Assembly (NCBI GenBank): GCA_049724395.1
Contig: JAUGWO010000199.1
Location: 1-54,529 of the forward strand
Direction of reading: 5' to 3'
DNA from: Spongospora subterranea f. sp. subterranea
Lineage: Eukaryota > Endomyxa: Phytomyxea > Phytomyxea > Plasmodiophorida
DNA length: 54,529 bases
Shown here: positions 36,561-48,300 of the stretch, one piece after another
Numbering within the stretch: the first letter of the stretch is position 1
Layout of the letters: every line of letters starts with the position of its first letter
Translations under genes and position numbers: made by a program
Notes under the pieces: model-generated
Told to the model about the DNA's origin: nothing
Database searches by the model: none
Seen by the model: only the letters and a program-made list of their open reading frames with translations

Positions 36561-39500
36561 TTTCCCCGAATAAGATATTGATAAATGGTATATATGTTTG
36601 CTTTACATTGCGCGACGAACAACACCCTTCAAGTCCTGAGATGACATCAAAGTCTTCGGTAGGTGAGTCAAAATTTCAAAAGCGAATCATTTGCAGATTG
36701 ATCAGTCGATGTGGGTTGTCTCCATTGCGATAAGGGAAACCATTTTGGAGCAAATCTACCACGCACATCTTAACTTCTTGAATGACTCTGTTCAACGCAA
36801 CACTAAGTGCAGCACTCAATTCTCGAAGAGCTATATTCAGGAATCAACTGCTTCTCCGTAGTGAACTTTTCATAACATCACCTCTGTCGCCCCCTCACGT
36901 CAGCGTCATCACAGGTCAACATTGGGTCACCTTCGATGTCTTTCAAGGAAGAACGGCTGGGATATTTTTATGCATAATGAACTGTACAGAGAATACAGCC
37001 CTGTGATCGGCCGTCATTGTTCTGAAACCGCCTATCGTGGTGACTAGGTAGCCGAATCGTGTCTGGCGTTGAGCAATCTCTCACGCTCTGATTGTTCATG
37101 AATATTCTTTCGCCGTTCCAAAAATACAGCACCTTAATGAAGGGAGAAATCAGAAGAGTCTAAACCAAAAGAACGGATTTCGCGTGTTTCCACTGAGCTG
37201 GCGATATTGCGCATTGATGACTGTCTTTGAGTCGAATACGGGACGATTCACTGCAGATTTGCAGCTGGAGGTCGATCGTCTCGACAACGCTCTGCTTTTA
37301 CATAATCTAATCCTGTTGTGTGCTGAATAAAAAGCCACTCTAACAGAATCATCCATCAATTCTTGCAAATCAACGAGCTGAAGTGCATTTGGTGTTGCGT
37401 CGCCTCATCTTATGCGGATCAGTCGTTCGTCCATCAACAGCATCTTTGTGCAGTAAATTGTAAGACCAACGCCATTGCGTCGTTGATGTCGATGGCGATT
37501 CTTCCACATCGGCAGCGTTAAGATATGCCCCAGAAGACGTTGCAAGGGTTCAAGTCGCAATGGCGTCATGCAACTTTTTGCAGGAAATGCTGTTGATTGT
37601 CGAACGATCGATCCGCATAGTATAAGGGGACGTTACCTCAGATGCTCCTCAGCTCGGTGTTTTCTTCCGAAACGGAGAGCCCAATCTCTATTGTGGCGCC
37701 ATTTGCGCCATCGGCACGAACCCTGACAAGCATTGGTGGGAATAACAACAGTCAGTATGTGCACTTGCCTATGGTATACAGAACCTGTGCACAATAGTCG
37801 TCAATCCCATTTTCAACAGTTTTGACTACGATGGGTTTCCTAAACCATAAGGTTCCCTCGTTCATGGCACTGACCCAGAACGAGTCTTCGTCCGATGAAA
37901 TACTCTTGAGTCCAAAACAGCAAGGTGGCATGGCACATTTCGTCTGTTGAAGATTTTGATTCATCCAATACTTATTCAGCTGAGAAAAAAGTAGCTAATC
38001 CTATGCCCTTTTGCTGTGTCTAGCGAACTGCATTCGTGATCGTCTCTTTTAATACATGTGATTATCACTATCTTTTCAGAAATGAAATTTTAGGGTCATT
38101 CAATTGGACCAGTCCATCTACATCCTGTGCGCCGTGAAGGATGTTAGTTTACCGTATTAGATGTATCAATGATTCGACAATGTTCGGAACAGAAGCGATG
38201 CCAGATTGAAGGGTTTATTAGCGAATTGCAATAATCAACCTATGTATATTGACTGTCGTCATTCCTTTGTCAGCAATGGCCAAAACCATCATGTTTTGAA
38301 CGAGAATACCTAAATTTGGCTGACGAATTTGGCCGGTATAAACGCCGCCCAACATGGTGTTGTTATCGAACATTACAATCCGAGATCTCTGTCACTAGCA
38401 GCGTCTTTCGGACGTTCGCCACAAAAGTAAAGTGTTCGTATTTAGATGAGTAATGGAGTGATTTGATTATTCAAATCGTGGTCGTTTTCTCGTCGGTCCT
38501 CTTGTTCATCCATTGCAAAAGGGGTTCCTCGCGATGATGTTTATTGTGGCGGTGGTGACGGAGTCGAATCAGATTGAGATATACGACCTGACCGAAGACG
38601 AAGAAAGAATTGTGTTTGATGGAGCAGACCGAGTCCCGGTGGAGAACAATATCTGCTGAATGTTGTAACACGGGATCGTGGTGCGAACTGCATCAGTGGG
38701 ACGAGTAGCACCATGAATTCAAATCCATCGCAAGGTTTTCGCGAGCCCTCTATTGCTGATGCATTCATGGCTCCACCGACTCCGTCTTCTCCATCAGACA
38801 CAACTCTTCCATCGTCTTCCTCTCCGCCGTTGTCCCAAGGGATCCGTTTGCTCCATAATATTTTTTCATCCCAAACTAAAAAAAAAACACCAAAAACCGC
38901 GATCCAACTCCTCACCACAGAACCGACTAAGGAATGTGATAACGGTCCACATTGCAATAAAATGTTTTTATTGTACCCAGCTCCTGGTCGGGGCCGCAAT
39001 ATTCAGTGTTCGATGGAATCGCGGGTTATTGGGTTCGTCGAGCAATTTAACGGCCGCGTTGAAATCTCACCCAAATCTGATTCAACCAATGGCCGTTGAC
39101 ATGATCGGATGATCCTGGGTAGAAGCCAGACAGAATGGAGCGACAGGCGGGATTGAGAAATCCAATGGACTCCATCTGGGCGTCGGAAGAGGGTCTCAAA
39201 CCGGTCTCGTTGACGAGAATCTGCTGAACCTCAGTTGGTGATCAACACCGCACGAGACTCTTGGCGATAACCAGGTCAACGATGCCGACCGGTGAAATTG
39301 GTATGACTTTAAAGTCCCGATTGTCAGGAGGAATTGGGGCACCGGATTCCCCCATCGTTCATCATTGTTTACACCGCGAATGGTTCTTATCCGATTATAG
39401 GGAGTGTTTAACCTCATATAGAACACGCTGTGAATCATCCAGTGCAAAGGTGAAGAATTTGGCTGTTTGCAGCCATGCAGTTGATTCTCGATATATTAAC

Positions 39501-39950
39501 GTGAACAGAGAGACTGGAGTCCTTCGGAAGATCAAGCTCATACGACACATGGTTAATTATTCGCACAAATAGCAAAAGGAGCTAACCGCTTCTCATTGAG
39601 ATTATCACAAGGCCTTTCAGAAGGAATCGAATCACGAATTAACCTCACATTATCGCCGATGTCAAAATTTCTGATTTATTACAACGGTACACTACCACCA
39701 AAATATTGACGACCAAGGCTTTGAGGGAATGGGAAGTGGATGAAATAGTCCCGATGGTTTCCGGAGGGGAATCTTTGAACTCGTATAAACGTCACAAGAT
39801 CGAACGAAAGACCTGGCAATAGACCTTTGCCTCAATTGAGACTGAGACTAAAAATGTGGCTTCACCTCATAAGAGATCAAATCTGTTTGTAATCTTTATT
39901 ACATAATTTATCATAACTTTGTTCTACTCAAACACAGAGTTGTCCAATTC
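36561..39950. other. unexplained region with coding-like pieces
   Basis: Several short stretches look protein-coding but do not assemble into a gene. On the plus strand, FFRNGEPNLYCGAICAIGTN is near 37655-37730. On the minus strand, DDYCAQVLYTIGKCTY is near 37790 and MLGGVYTGQIRQPNLGILVQ near 38350. Two overlapping opposite open frames lie at 38541-39112. None matches a family I know. It could hold an unrecognised host gene or an old, heavily decayed element. Confidence 0.3.
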
Positions 39951-40700
39951 GGATGCTGATTCTGACGTTTCGTTTGTTCCGACGACTCTCTCTCTTCGAA
40001 TCACACTCGTTTGTTTACCAATCGGCTACCGCGTTGATAGTTGTTCTCGATGAGGTGGACGATGATGACCAAGATCTATTTCAGCAGTCGGTTGATCCTA
40101 GCGAAGGAGTTCGCAACGTTCTTGGGCAACTTTTACGATGCAATTCCATATTTTAGGACAATCTTGAATTTTACAGTTGATGAATTCGAAGAGCTGTGTC
40201 TGAAGGTCTGCTTCACAATAGCGACCACAGCTCGATCTACTGACAATGCAATCAAAGGAGCGGGGCACCCGCCCAAATAGTCACTAGAACAGCGGCTATT
40301 GAACTAATTGCTCTATTTAAAGTATGACAATTCATGTATATTCAATGCTTGAATGTGGAACTGGGCACGTAGCTGCGTTTGTGATTATCCAATAATTACC
40401 GCTCATTGCATTCGCAATGGATGTGGAGAATGAGCTCCGCTGGCCCGATGCCGTTGAGAAAAGAACTCTCGCCAGAATACTTCCTCAATTTCAAGGCTGT
40501 ATCGGATTCATTGATGGAACACTAAATGCGGAAGCCGAAAGACGTCCTGGAAGAGAAACAATGGTTTAAGGGAAGGAAAAAGATGCAATGTTTCAACAGC
40601 ACAGTCATTGTTGACCACACCGGTGTCTTTATTTACGTCGATTCGGGAGACCCTGGACCCTTTCACGATATCAACATTCTTCGTTGCTAATTCAACAAGC
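39950..40700 (+). mobile_element. PIF/Harbinger-like transposase remnant
   Basis: Plus strand, in several frames: an acidic leader (LDEVDDDDQDLFQQSVD), a helical segment (FRTILNFTVDEFEELCLKV), and RWPDAVEKRTLARILPQFQG with CIGFIDGTLNAE near 40440-40530. YVDSGDPGPFHDINILRC follows near 40630-40690. The GCIDGTH-like and GYPGSFHD-like blocks mark the Harbinger DDE catalytic region. The nuclease C-terminus and termini are missing and the frame changes. Confidence 0.6.
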
Positions 40701-40989
40701 TGGCTCTTGCTCTCAAGGTGAGCCGTATAAGCCGGCGTAGCCGTTTCACCTTTTTTTTTACGAGCCTGTCTAAGGCCAAGACGAGACGACTCCATACCCA
40801 TAGTCGAAGATACACCCTCATCGCTGCGGCCAGATGGTGGTGGTTTACTGTTAGAAGAAGAAGAATCCTCGATTGCCTCCCGTTTGCGTGCATCACCTGG
40901 CAGCAAAATGTTTGGTTAACTTCAGGCAATTCTTCACGTCATCATCCTGAAGCGCGGCGTAAATGAAATGGTTCCCTTACTGTTCCCTT

Positions 40990-43170
40990 GATATTTCGAC
41001 AAACTCTGCCTGCTTTACTTCCCTCAAGCTATAATGCACAACTCCGATATTCCATCCATCTGGTTATTGGCCTACCATCCATGGTGTGTGCTGAGAAACT
41101 GCTGGCAAAGATCCCGCCACTGAACTGGAGCAATGGCTTTATCCACTGGAAACGACGGGTGACGTTGGCCTTTGAGGGCAACGTGCTAGAAAACTTCCTG
41201 AACAAGAAGCTAGATCCACAGTCTGACGAAAATGCCAAATCAACAAGATGGCAAGAGGATACCTGCTCCGGGCTCGCCAGTGTTGGATCCGTCTACATAG
41301 ATGGGGCACTTGAAAAGAAGACGACAAGCAAGGCTTGGAGTTATTTACTTTCCGTCGCCGACAAGATCTCCGATTACAAGGCGTCCGAAATGATATCCGA
41401 GCTTTTTGGAACAAGGATGGCAACGAATCTGTCATTAATTTTATTGACAGGAAGAAGCAGCTGGATCTATACTTGAAAGGCAACGATCTCGTTGAATTGC
41501 AGTCATCGGCACTACAATGATATCATGTTATGGCACGATCGATTTGGACATTGCAACATTCAGGATATTAGATTGATGATGAAAGCCGATGGAAAAGACT
41601 GCAGTGGCACCTGCCCTGCCGAATTCTACGAACCATGTGCCATTGGAAAGGCGAAAAGAAAATCTTTTCGGAAAACGCGAAAACCCAGGATAAAGGAGAT
41701 AAGATGTCGTTTGGATGGACACAAGTGATCACAAAAGAAATTCTAATAACGTTCACAACCATTTCACAATTTTCACTGATGACTCTTCGCGGTTCAAGAA
41801 AACATACTTGATGAACAAAAAAGGGGAAGCGTTCGCAACGTTTTGTGAGCTCAAGAGCTGGATAGAAAACAGGACACATAAGAATATCAAGATTTTACAA
41901 GGTGATAATGCTGCGGAGTACATATCTACTGAGTTATCGCCATTTAAGATCTTGATTTTCTTATCTGCCCTGTTTTCTATCCAGCTCTTGAGATCACAAA
42001 ACCTTGCGAACGCTTCCCCTTTCTTAAACATCAAGTTGGTCAAGACTGGCGACGATAACAAATCTGGACATATACGAACCTCAATCTTACCAAGAGGCAA
42101 TCAAGGGAGAGCACAAGACGCATTGGCTGCAGTCAATCAATCACGACCTGGAAGCATTAATTGATCACAAAACTTGGGAAGAGATGATGGAATTACCCAA
42201 GGGAGCTAAAGCCATTGGTTGTCGGTTGCTATTCAAGGTCAAAAGAGAAGCCGATGGACAAATCCGGTACAAGGCAAGACCTGTGGTCAAAGGAATCAAT
42301 CAACGCAAGGGAATATACGCCCCTGCCGTTCGATGTGATATTCTACGATTGGTTCTCTCTTTGTCAGCAGCCAGTGAGAACGATGAAGTTGATCAGATGG
42401 ATGTCGTAACCGCAATCTTGAATGAAGTCATAAAAGGAGATATCTATATGCAGACCCCGAAAGGATTAGCAACCTGTTCCAAATTTGTCAAGTTGTTGAA
42501 GTCACTGTATTGGTTGAAACAAGCGACAAACGTGTGGCATAATCTCAAAGAGAACTTTATTTGCAACAAATTATTGTTCACCAAAGTCATGTCAACGTCC
42601 TGTCTGTACGTCATGAGAAGTGTTGGTCAATTCGTTATGATGCCCCTGTATGTTGATGGTCCGGTCGTCATTGTTCACAGAAGATTAATTGATTAGACAA
42701 AGGCCGAGCTGTACAAGGAATTCAAAATGAAATATCTGGGTCCTGTACAGCAAATACTTAGGAATTCAGGTCTACGTTAAGGGCAAACAGGTTTTCCTTA
42801 CTCAAGAGAAGTATATTGAACACAATTTGAAATCTTGTGATATGGAATACTGCAAACCACAAGCCAAACCAGCTGTTATAAGACTTGTATTAAGTAAAGA
42901 TATGGAGTGCAATACAGCCCAAGATCAGTGTCAAGTCAGGAAGGAAGAAGCAACCATGGGCTATAGAGCAACAGTGGGAAGCCGACTCTACCTGCTTCCT
43001 ACCCGACCTGAGATCGCGTATTCAGTCGGGCAAATAGCAGGATTTGTACAATACCAAAGTTCAAATCACTTTGTAGCATTTAAACGAATTATAAGGTGCA
43101 AGAAATTTTGGTGTCAGATTGAACACGGACCAATCAAAGACAGACAACAACACACTGATTGCGGCCGATG
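40990..43170 (+). mobile_element. copia (Ty1) LTR retrotransposon fossil
   Basis: Parts in order on the plus strand: gag-like (LNWSNGFIHWKRRVTLAFEG) near 41130; a pre-integrase zinc-binding region (LWHDRFGHCNIQDIRLMM) near 41530; integrase core (FTIFTDDSSRFKKTYLM) near 41760; reverse transcriptase (QIRYKARPVVKGINQRKG, then YMQTPKGLATCSKFVKLL) near 42260-42500; and the connection/RNase H side (TRPEIAYSVGQIAGFVQYQ) near 43000. An imperfect ~100-bp inverted repeat lies inside it. No LTRs were recognised. It is broken in many places, so old rather than recent. Confidence 0.8.
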
Positions 43171-44600
43171 ACAAACTCAAATTTGGACAGAAATAACGAA
43201 ATCCGCGCTTGTCGACGGTGCAACAGCTTTGACGTCATGAGCCACTAGAAATTCTTGTGATCGCTGAACACGAGGATAGGAGAACTTAAGCCGTCAACGT
43301 GATGGCGCCATATCTGGAAAAAAGTATTGATCTACAGTAGCTCCATGTCATATGTTTCGTAGTTCAGCCCAGCGGGTGTTAGCTTACGTGAATAGTAGAC
43401 TACAGGATGTAGCCCTTCATGATGTTATTGAGCCAGGATAGCGCCCAGAGCAACATCTGAAGCATCAGTTTCAATAACGGTGTCTAGAACAGGATCAAAT
43501 TGTTTCAAAACGGGGGCCTGGACGAATGCGGATCTCAACATGGAGAATGTACGATCTGCTGGTTGGGTCCATTGAAAAGCGACTTTGTTTTTGGTCAAGG
43601 CATATAACGGATTACTTATAAGAACAGTTTTCGATAAATCCACGATAGAAAATGGTGAATTCCAGAAAGGACTGCAGTTGTTCAACTGACTAAGTGACCG
43701 GCCAGGAGGTAATTGCAGACGTTTGCCGACAGACCAAAACCATGAAAATCAACTTCCTGGAGATGAAACTTGCATTTACTAAGCTTGACAAAAAGACCAT
43801 TCTTTGCGAAGAATCAGAAGAACCATGGGAACATGTGTGATGTGCTCTTCAAGGTTTGGAGAAAAAATCAGAATATCGTCCAAATAGACAACGACAAATC
43901 GGTCAATACATTTATGCATTTTATCGTTTAAAATTCGTTGGAAACAAGTAGTTGAACTTGAGAGACCAAGACAGCACCCTTGGCTCAAGCACCAAGAGGC
44001 GTTATGAAACACTTCGACAGTTGAGACGAGAACGCTGTGGGCAAGCACAAACTCCTGTAGCTTTTCGGTCGATATTAGGGTTGGTTTCGGCACAATGCTG
44101 CACATTCAGCATTCCGACACACATGTGCATTCAGCTTTTGCGACACGACACAATAATGACACATCCAGCTTTCTCGGCACACAAGTTTTCTGGTGTCAAA
44201 TTGAAAAAAAAGTTCAAGGCGGAGTGTCTCGTCGTTCAGCTTGAAGCTGGTCTCCCATCCGTTCACAGTTTTTTCATGCAGAAAATTGGCAATCTTGATA
44301 GTCTCATGAGCCGCGTTACAAGGGTACCCCATGTGACCTTGATTTCAGGAAATATTGAGACTCGATCAATATCATTATTTGAGAGCATTTCAACACGCCA
44401 AGTTCGCTTAATTTCATGATTTGATTGCGGATGTAATCTGGAAAAATCCGGTTTTGCGATAGCTGCGGCAACTCGTCTTCACCAACAAGAACGTATTTTT
44501 GCTCATTATTGATATCAGAGGCTTCGTTTTTGGTTTTTAAACTTCGCTGTTGTCTATCTTTCTAGAATTCAGAAGCGACAGAGGATTTCTGGATCTTTAC
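43170..44600 (-). mobile_element. gypsy (Ty3) LTR retrotransposon fossil
   Basis: Parts in order on the minus strand: the reverse transcriptase start (IRNQIMKLSELGVLKCS) near 44430, the catalytic region (FVVVYLDDILIFSPNLEEHI) near 43890, the RT/RNase H junction (LKQFDPVLDTVIETDAS) near 43470, and RNase H (YYSRKLTPAGLNYETYDMEL) near 43370. It abuts the end of the copia fossil, in opposite orientation. It is broken, with several breaks; no LTRs were seen. Confidence 0.8.
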
Positions 44601-45370
44601 GATCCCGCAATGAAAGCAGAGAGAGAGCTCTTTTCGTCCCGAAGGACGATTCGCAAAAAGTATACATTGCTTTCGTGCTTTTTGCAGTGATGCAAATATT
44701 GATCCAACAGCAAGGTTGTTTGTTTATAAGCAAGTGAATGGATATCATTCATTTAGTTTCTCATATGAATATTCATTCCGGGAACCATTGGCTCAATCCT
44801 TACATCATCAAATTCAGTTTGGTCGCTGATTCGAATATATTGGCGTCGCTGGATCTTTCCGAACCCACGTACACTTCATTTTGAGGTCATTAGATGGTTC
44901 CACCTAATTGTTGGGCTCAGGATCGAACTGGATATCAACTGGGTCATCGGGTTCTTCCACATCATGAATGTGGACATTGAACGATATGATCTGGTGCTGG
45001 GATCCAATGGCGAACCACAAAACAAAGCTGGAGAGCGCTCGAACATGAGGTAAGAAAGACACAGTGAACGAAACTTCATGGGTTGCCTGGACTCAATTCG
45101 GGCAACTACAGTGGTTGACCAGAACTGTCAGCAGACAGGCTGATTGCCAGCTTAGCAAAATCGCTGGAAAAATTGTTGACGTTTTTTGAAAAGCTTCTAA
45201 GTCTGTGAGGTTTTTAACAAGCTCAAAGTCTTTCGCAAAGCGTCTTTTGAGCCTTTATTTTATTTTTTGAAAAAAATCTTGATAAATGGATTGATTGGAC
45301 CTATTCCTATTCCCCTCATCTTCAATAAAACTCGCTTGAGACGATTCCTCTCGATTCGCCTTCGACGGTA
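44601..45370. promoter_or_regulatory. likely 5' flank of the TTC7 gene
   Basis: No coding feature is supported. The left part may be further gypsy remnant; the right part should hold the TTC7 promoter or 5' UTR. No specific element was recognised. Confidence 0.3.
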
Positions 45371-48300
45371 ATGAAGAAGGTGGAAGGTTCATATGTACAG
45401 CGGTGTAAGTGCAACCTCTCCGAAGCCGTGCTGTGTTACCCTGTGTTACATCACCTGTACTTCTCCCTTTAGCTCTTCAATTACCGTCAAAGGCGACTCA
45501 ATCAAGAGGAATCGTTCCAGTTCAGTGTAATTTTCACCGACCTCATGCTGGTATAATAGTTGATGGCAAATACCGACTGCATCTCCCGGCTTGTTGGGGA
45601 TTGGGCCATCCTACAAGGGGTCGCCGATAGATTGCCTGCCACCGACCGTGGCCTTGCATTATGCCTCCAGGGAGATGTAGCTCTCTTCGTCGATCGGGCC
45701 CCTGACTCCGCTAGGTTATTATACGATCAGGCGGTCAAAATATCCCCTAATATCCCTGTCAGAAAATGGATTCGGATTATTACTTCTTTATGAACCTGTA
45801 TTCTGTCATGCCATTGCCACTCCTTCATGTTTTGTTTTTCCTGTTTCTCTTTGTTGTAATTGCTTCCAACGTTGCTCTTGTTCTATTTTCCTGGAATAAG
45901 TAACCTCTTTTCTGTCTTATAGTTTCGTTAGTGTCATGTGTTTAACTGGGCGTTTTTCGTAGGATGGCCATTTCCGTTTGGCGTGCTTGCAACTATTTCC
46001 TGATGAGTCAACCCTTTTCGATGGTCAAGTTTCTTCACGACGCTTTTGATGCTGATGTTGACACGAGTTTGGTTAGGATGCGGGCACCTTCCCGCATCGA
46101 TCTCGCAGCTTTCTCTTTCCACGTTGAAAACTGCTCTTGAATCGCTGAAGTGCATAGCTTTCCCGGAAACTGATAGTTTTTACAGATCTCAAAATGGTAA
46201 CCCGCAGTACTAGTATTATTCCTCTTACAATATTGCGATAAACGCACTTCAATTTTCTGAAAAAATCAAGTGTAGTTCATGTCTGGAAAACAATCAACAA
46301 AAATGCATTTGGGTGTTTTATGCCATATGATTTCTCTGTCTTTTTTGTGTTTAACATTCCCTTGTGGCTTCTTGTGCAATCGATTTGCCACCGGCCTGTA
46401 TTTCCGTTTTTGCTTTTGCGCTACTCGGATTTTTTTTTGCAGTCTCGCTGATGTTTAGAACGCTCAGGATCTACGACCCGGCCGTATCGGTGGATTTTAC
46501 TAATAGAAGCGTTGGCTTTGCGAGCGTTATTGACTGAAAAGTTCGGCAACTTAACCGAATCCTACACTATGTATTCAGAACTTTGGAAATATGTAGTCGC
46601 CCCGAATTTCGAGATGACCGCATCTATATCGACTCCTGTCGTTGATGTAGCCGCAGCTGAGACGGATTCGAAACTCTACGAACGTGGACAACTTGCAGCC
46701 AAGGTTCGAGCACGTCGAATATGCAATGGTATGTTCGCTTTCTGCGATTGTTGTTTGTGCAAGTACCGAAAATGACTGTTTCGTATTCAATTCTCCGCTA
46801 TTCTGTTTATTATTCGTTCGTCAATGTTTCTTTTCGCAGTGTCCCCATAAATGATATTACTGTTTCCAGACGTTGCGCATATCACTTGTATGTTTGTGAT
46901 AATTGGTCAACGATGTCGTTGTCGAATTCTATCCGAACTAGTTTTTACTGTCGTGACTTACCGTTTTAGACGATAATCGTATTCGTTCTGAAATTTATTT
47001 GTATGTTCTTAGTGACTGTCGCCATTATAATCGGGAAGTGTCGGTTAAAGCTGCGTCTGGGCCATCATGCCGCATTCGTTAACACATTTCGAAAATACTG
47101 TACAAATTCGGTACTTTCTGCTCCCGCCGTCCGCCAGGGCTTGTTCCAGCGTTGCGCCGATTTGCTAGTTTTCTATCACCTCCCACTTTACGCCGTGTAC
47201 TCGACAGATAAATCCGGAAAGGTAGTTTCACCTGTTGGTACATTTACATTCTTTCATGCTTCGGTTCGAATAATGATTATTTTTGTGTTTCGTCTTCCCT
47301 GTCATATTGCTTTGGTTTGGTCAAGTGTTTTGGCCTGTTTCTTTCAAACTGGTCATGGTCAAGTTCCTTCGATTTTGACCCTTGTTTGCTCTTTCGTACT
47401 TCTAGAGTGAAAGTATCATTCGGACACCATTTGAGGAAGCATCGCTACTCGTGGGACTTGTTTTAGATCCCGGTCAACCTTCTGAGCCGGCCCCAGAATG
47501 CCTTGCAGGCTGCCGTCGCACAATGCGACTGATTTTAGCGTCTTGTGATCGGTTTGGGTCTATTGCTGACCTTTATCGTGACGACCTTGCCGTTGATCTT
47601 TCCAATCACTATTTATGGTCAGCCATTCTTTTACGTCATGCTGTTTTCCTTTGAGCGTTGACTTCATGTTCGGATTGCACTTCGATGCTGTGTCCTGTTT
47701 CTCTTTTTGTTTTGTGATCAGCTGTCGTTACTGATATGTTCAGCCCTTAATCATATTGTTAGGTATATTCGCGCATTAGCGCTGTACGCTTCAGAGCATT
47801 TCACGGAGGCGTTCTTGTGTGTCAAGTTGTCTCTCGAGTTATCACCTCGACATGCCTGTCGGCTACTCTTTGCCGCCAAACTTGCCCTCAACCATCTGTC
47901 AAATGCGAGTCAAGCCGTCCAGGTTTGAATTCGGCGTTTTTTCAACCCGTTAACAGTCTTGCTTATTTAACAATTTTCAGATAAGATTTTATTTTCGTTA
48001 TCAGCAGTTAAATCTCCTTTTCATTTGAATTACTCCTTTCAAATCTTTTTTTGTATTTCAGCCTTTCACTCTCGGAAATCATTCTCTATTTCTTATCGAT
48101 TATTTTTTTAACGGTTAAAAATCTATATTCGACATAGTTTTCAATATCTGCGCGTAATTTATGCGATACCGACCATTTTCTTCGTGCTGTTTGTGGAATT
48201 TGCGATCGCCAGCTCGTCAGAGCGTCACGCTTATGAGGTTGGTCGCTTTCACCATCACCTATAAGGTTGTTCGTGATATCGTGCCTTCCAGGTCGAAACG

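Noticed and set aside
38541-39112. Overlapping long open frames on both strands as genes
   Set aside because: Low-complexity Pro/Ser/Asp/Gly-rich composition opens both strands; no domain, splice or conservation evidence supports either.
40508-40906. Ser/Lys-rich minus-strand frame as a gene
   Set aside because: It lies opposite the Harbinger-like transposase remnant and has no independent support.
41753-42100. Minus-strand frame inside the copia fossil as a separate gene
   Set aside because: It mirrors integrase sequence because of the internal inverted repeat.
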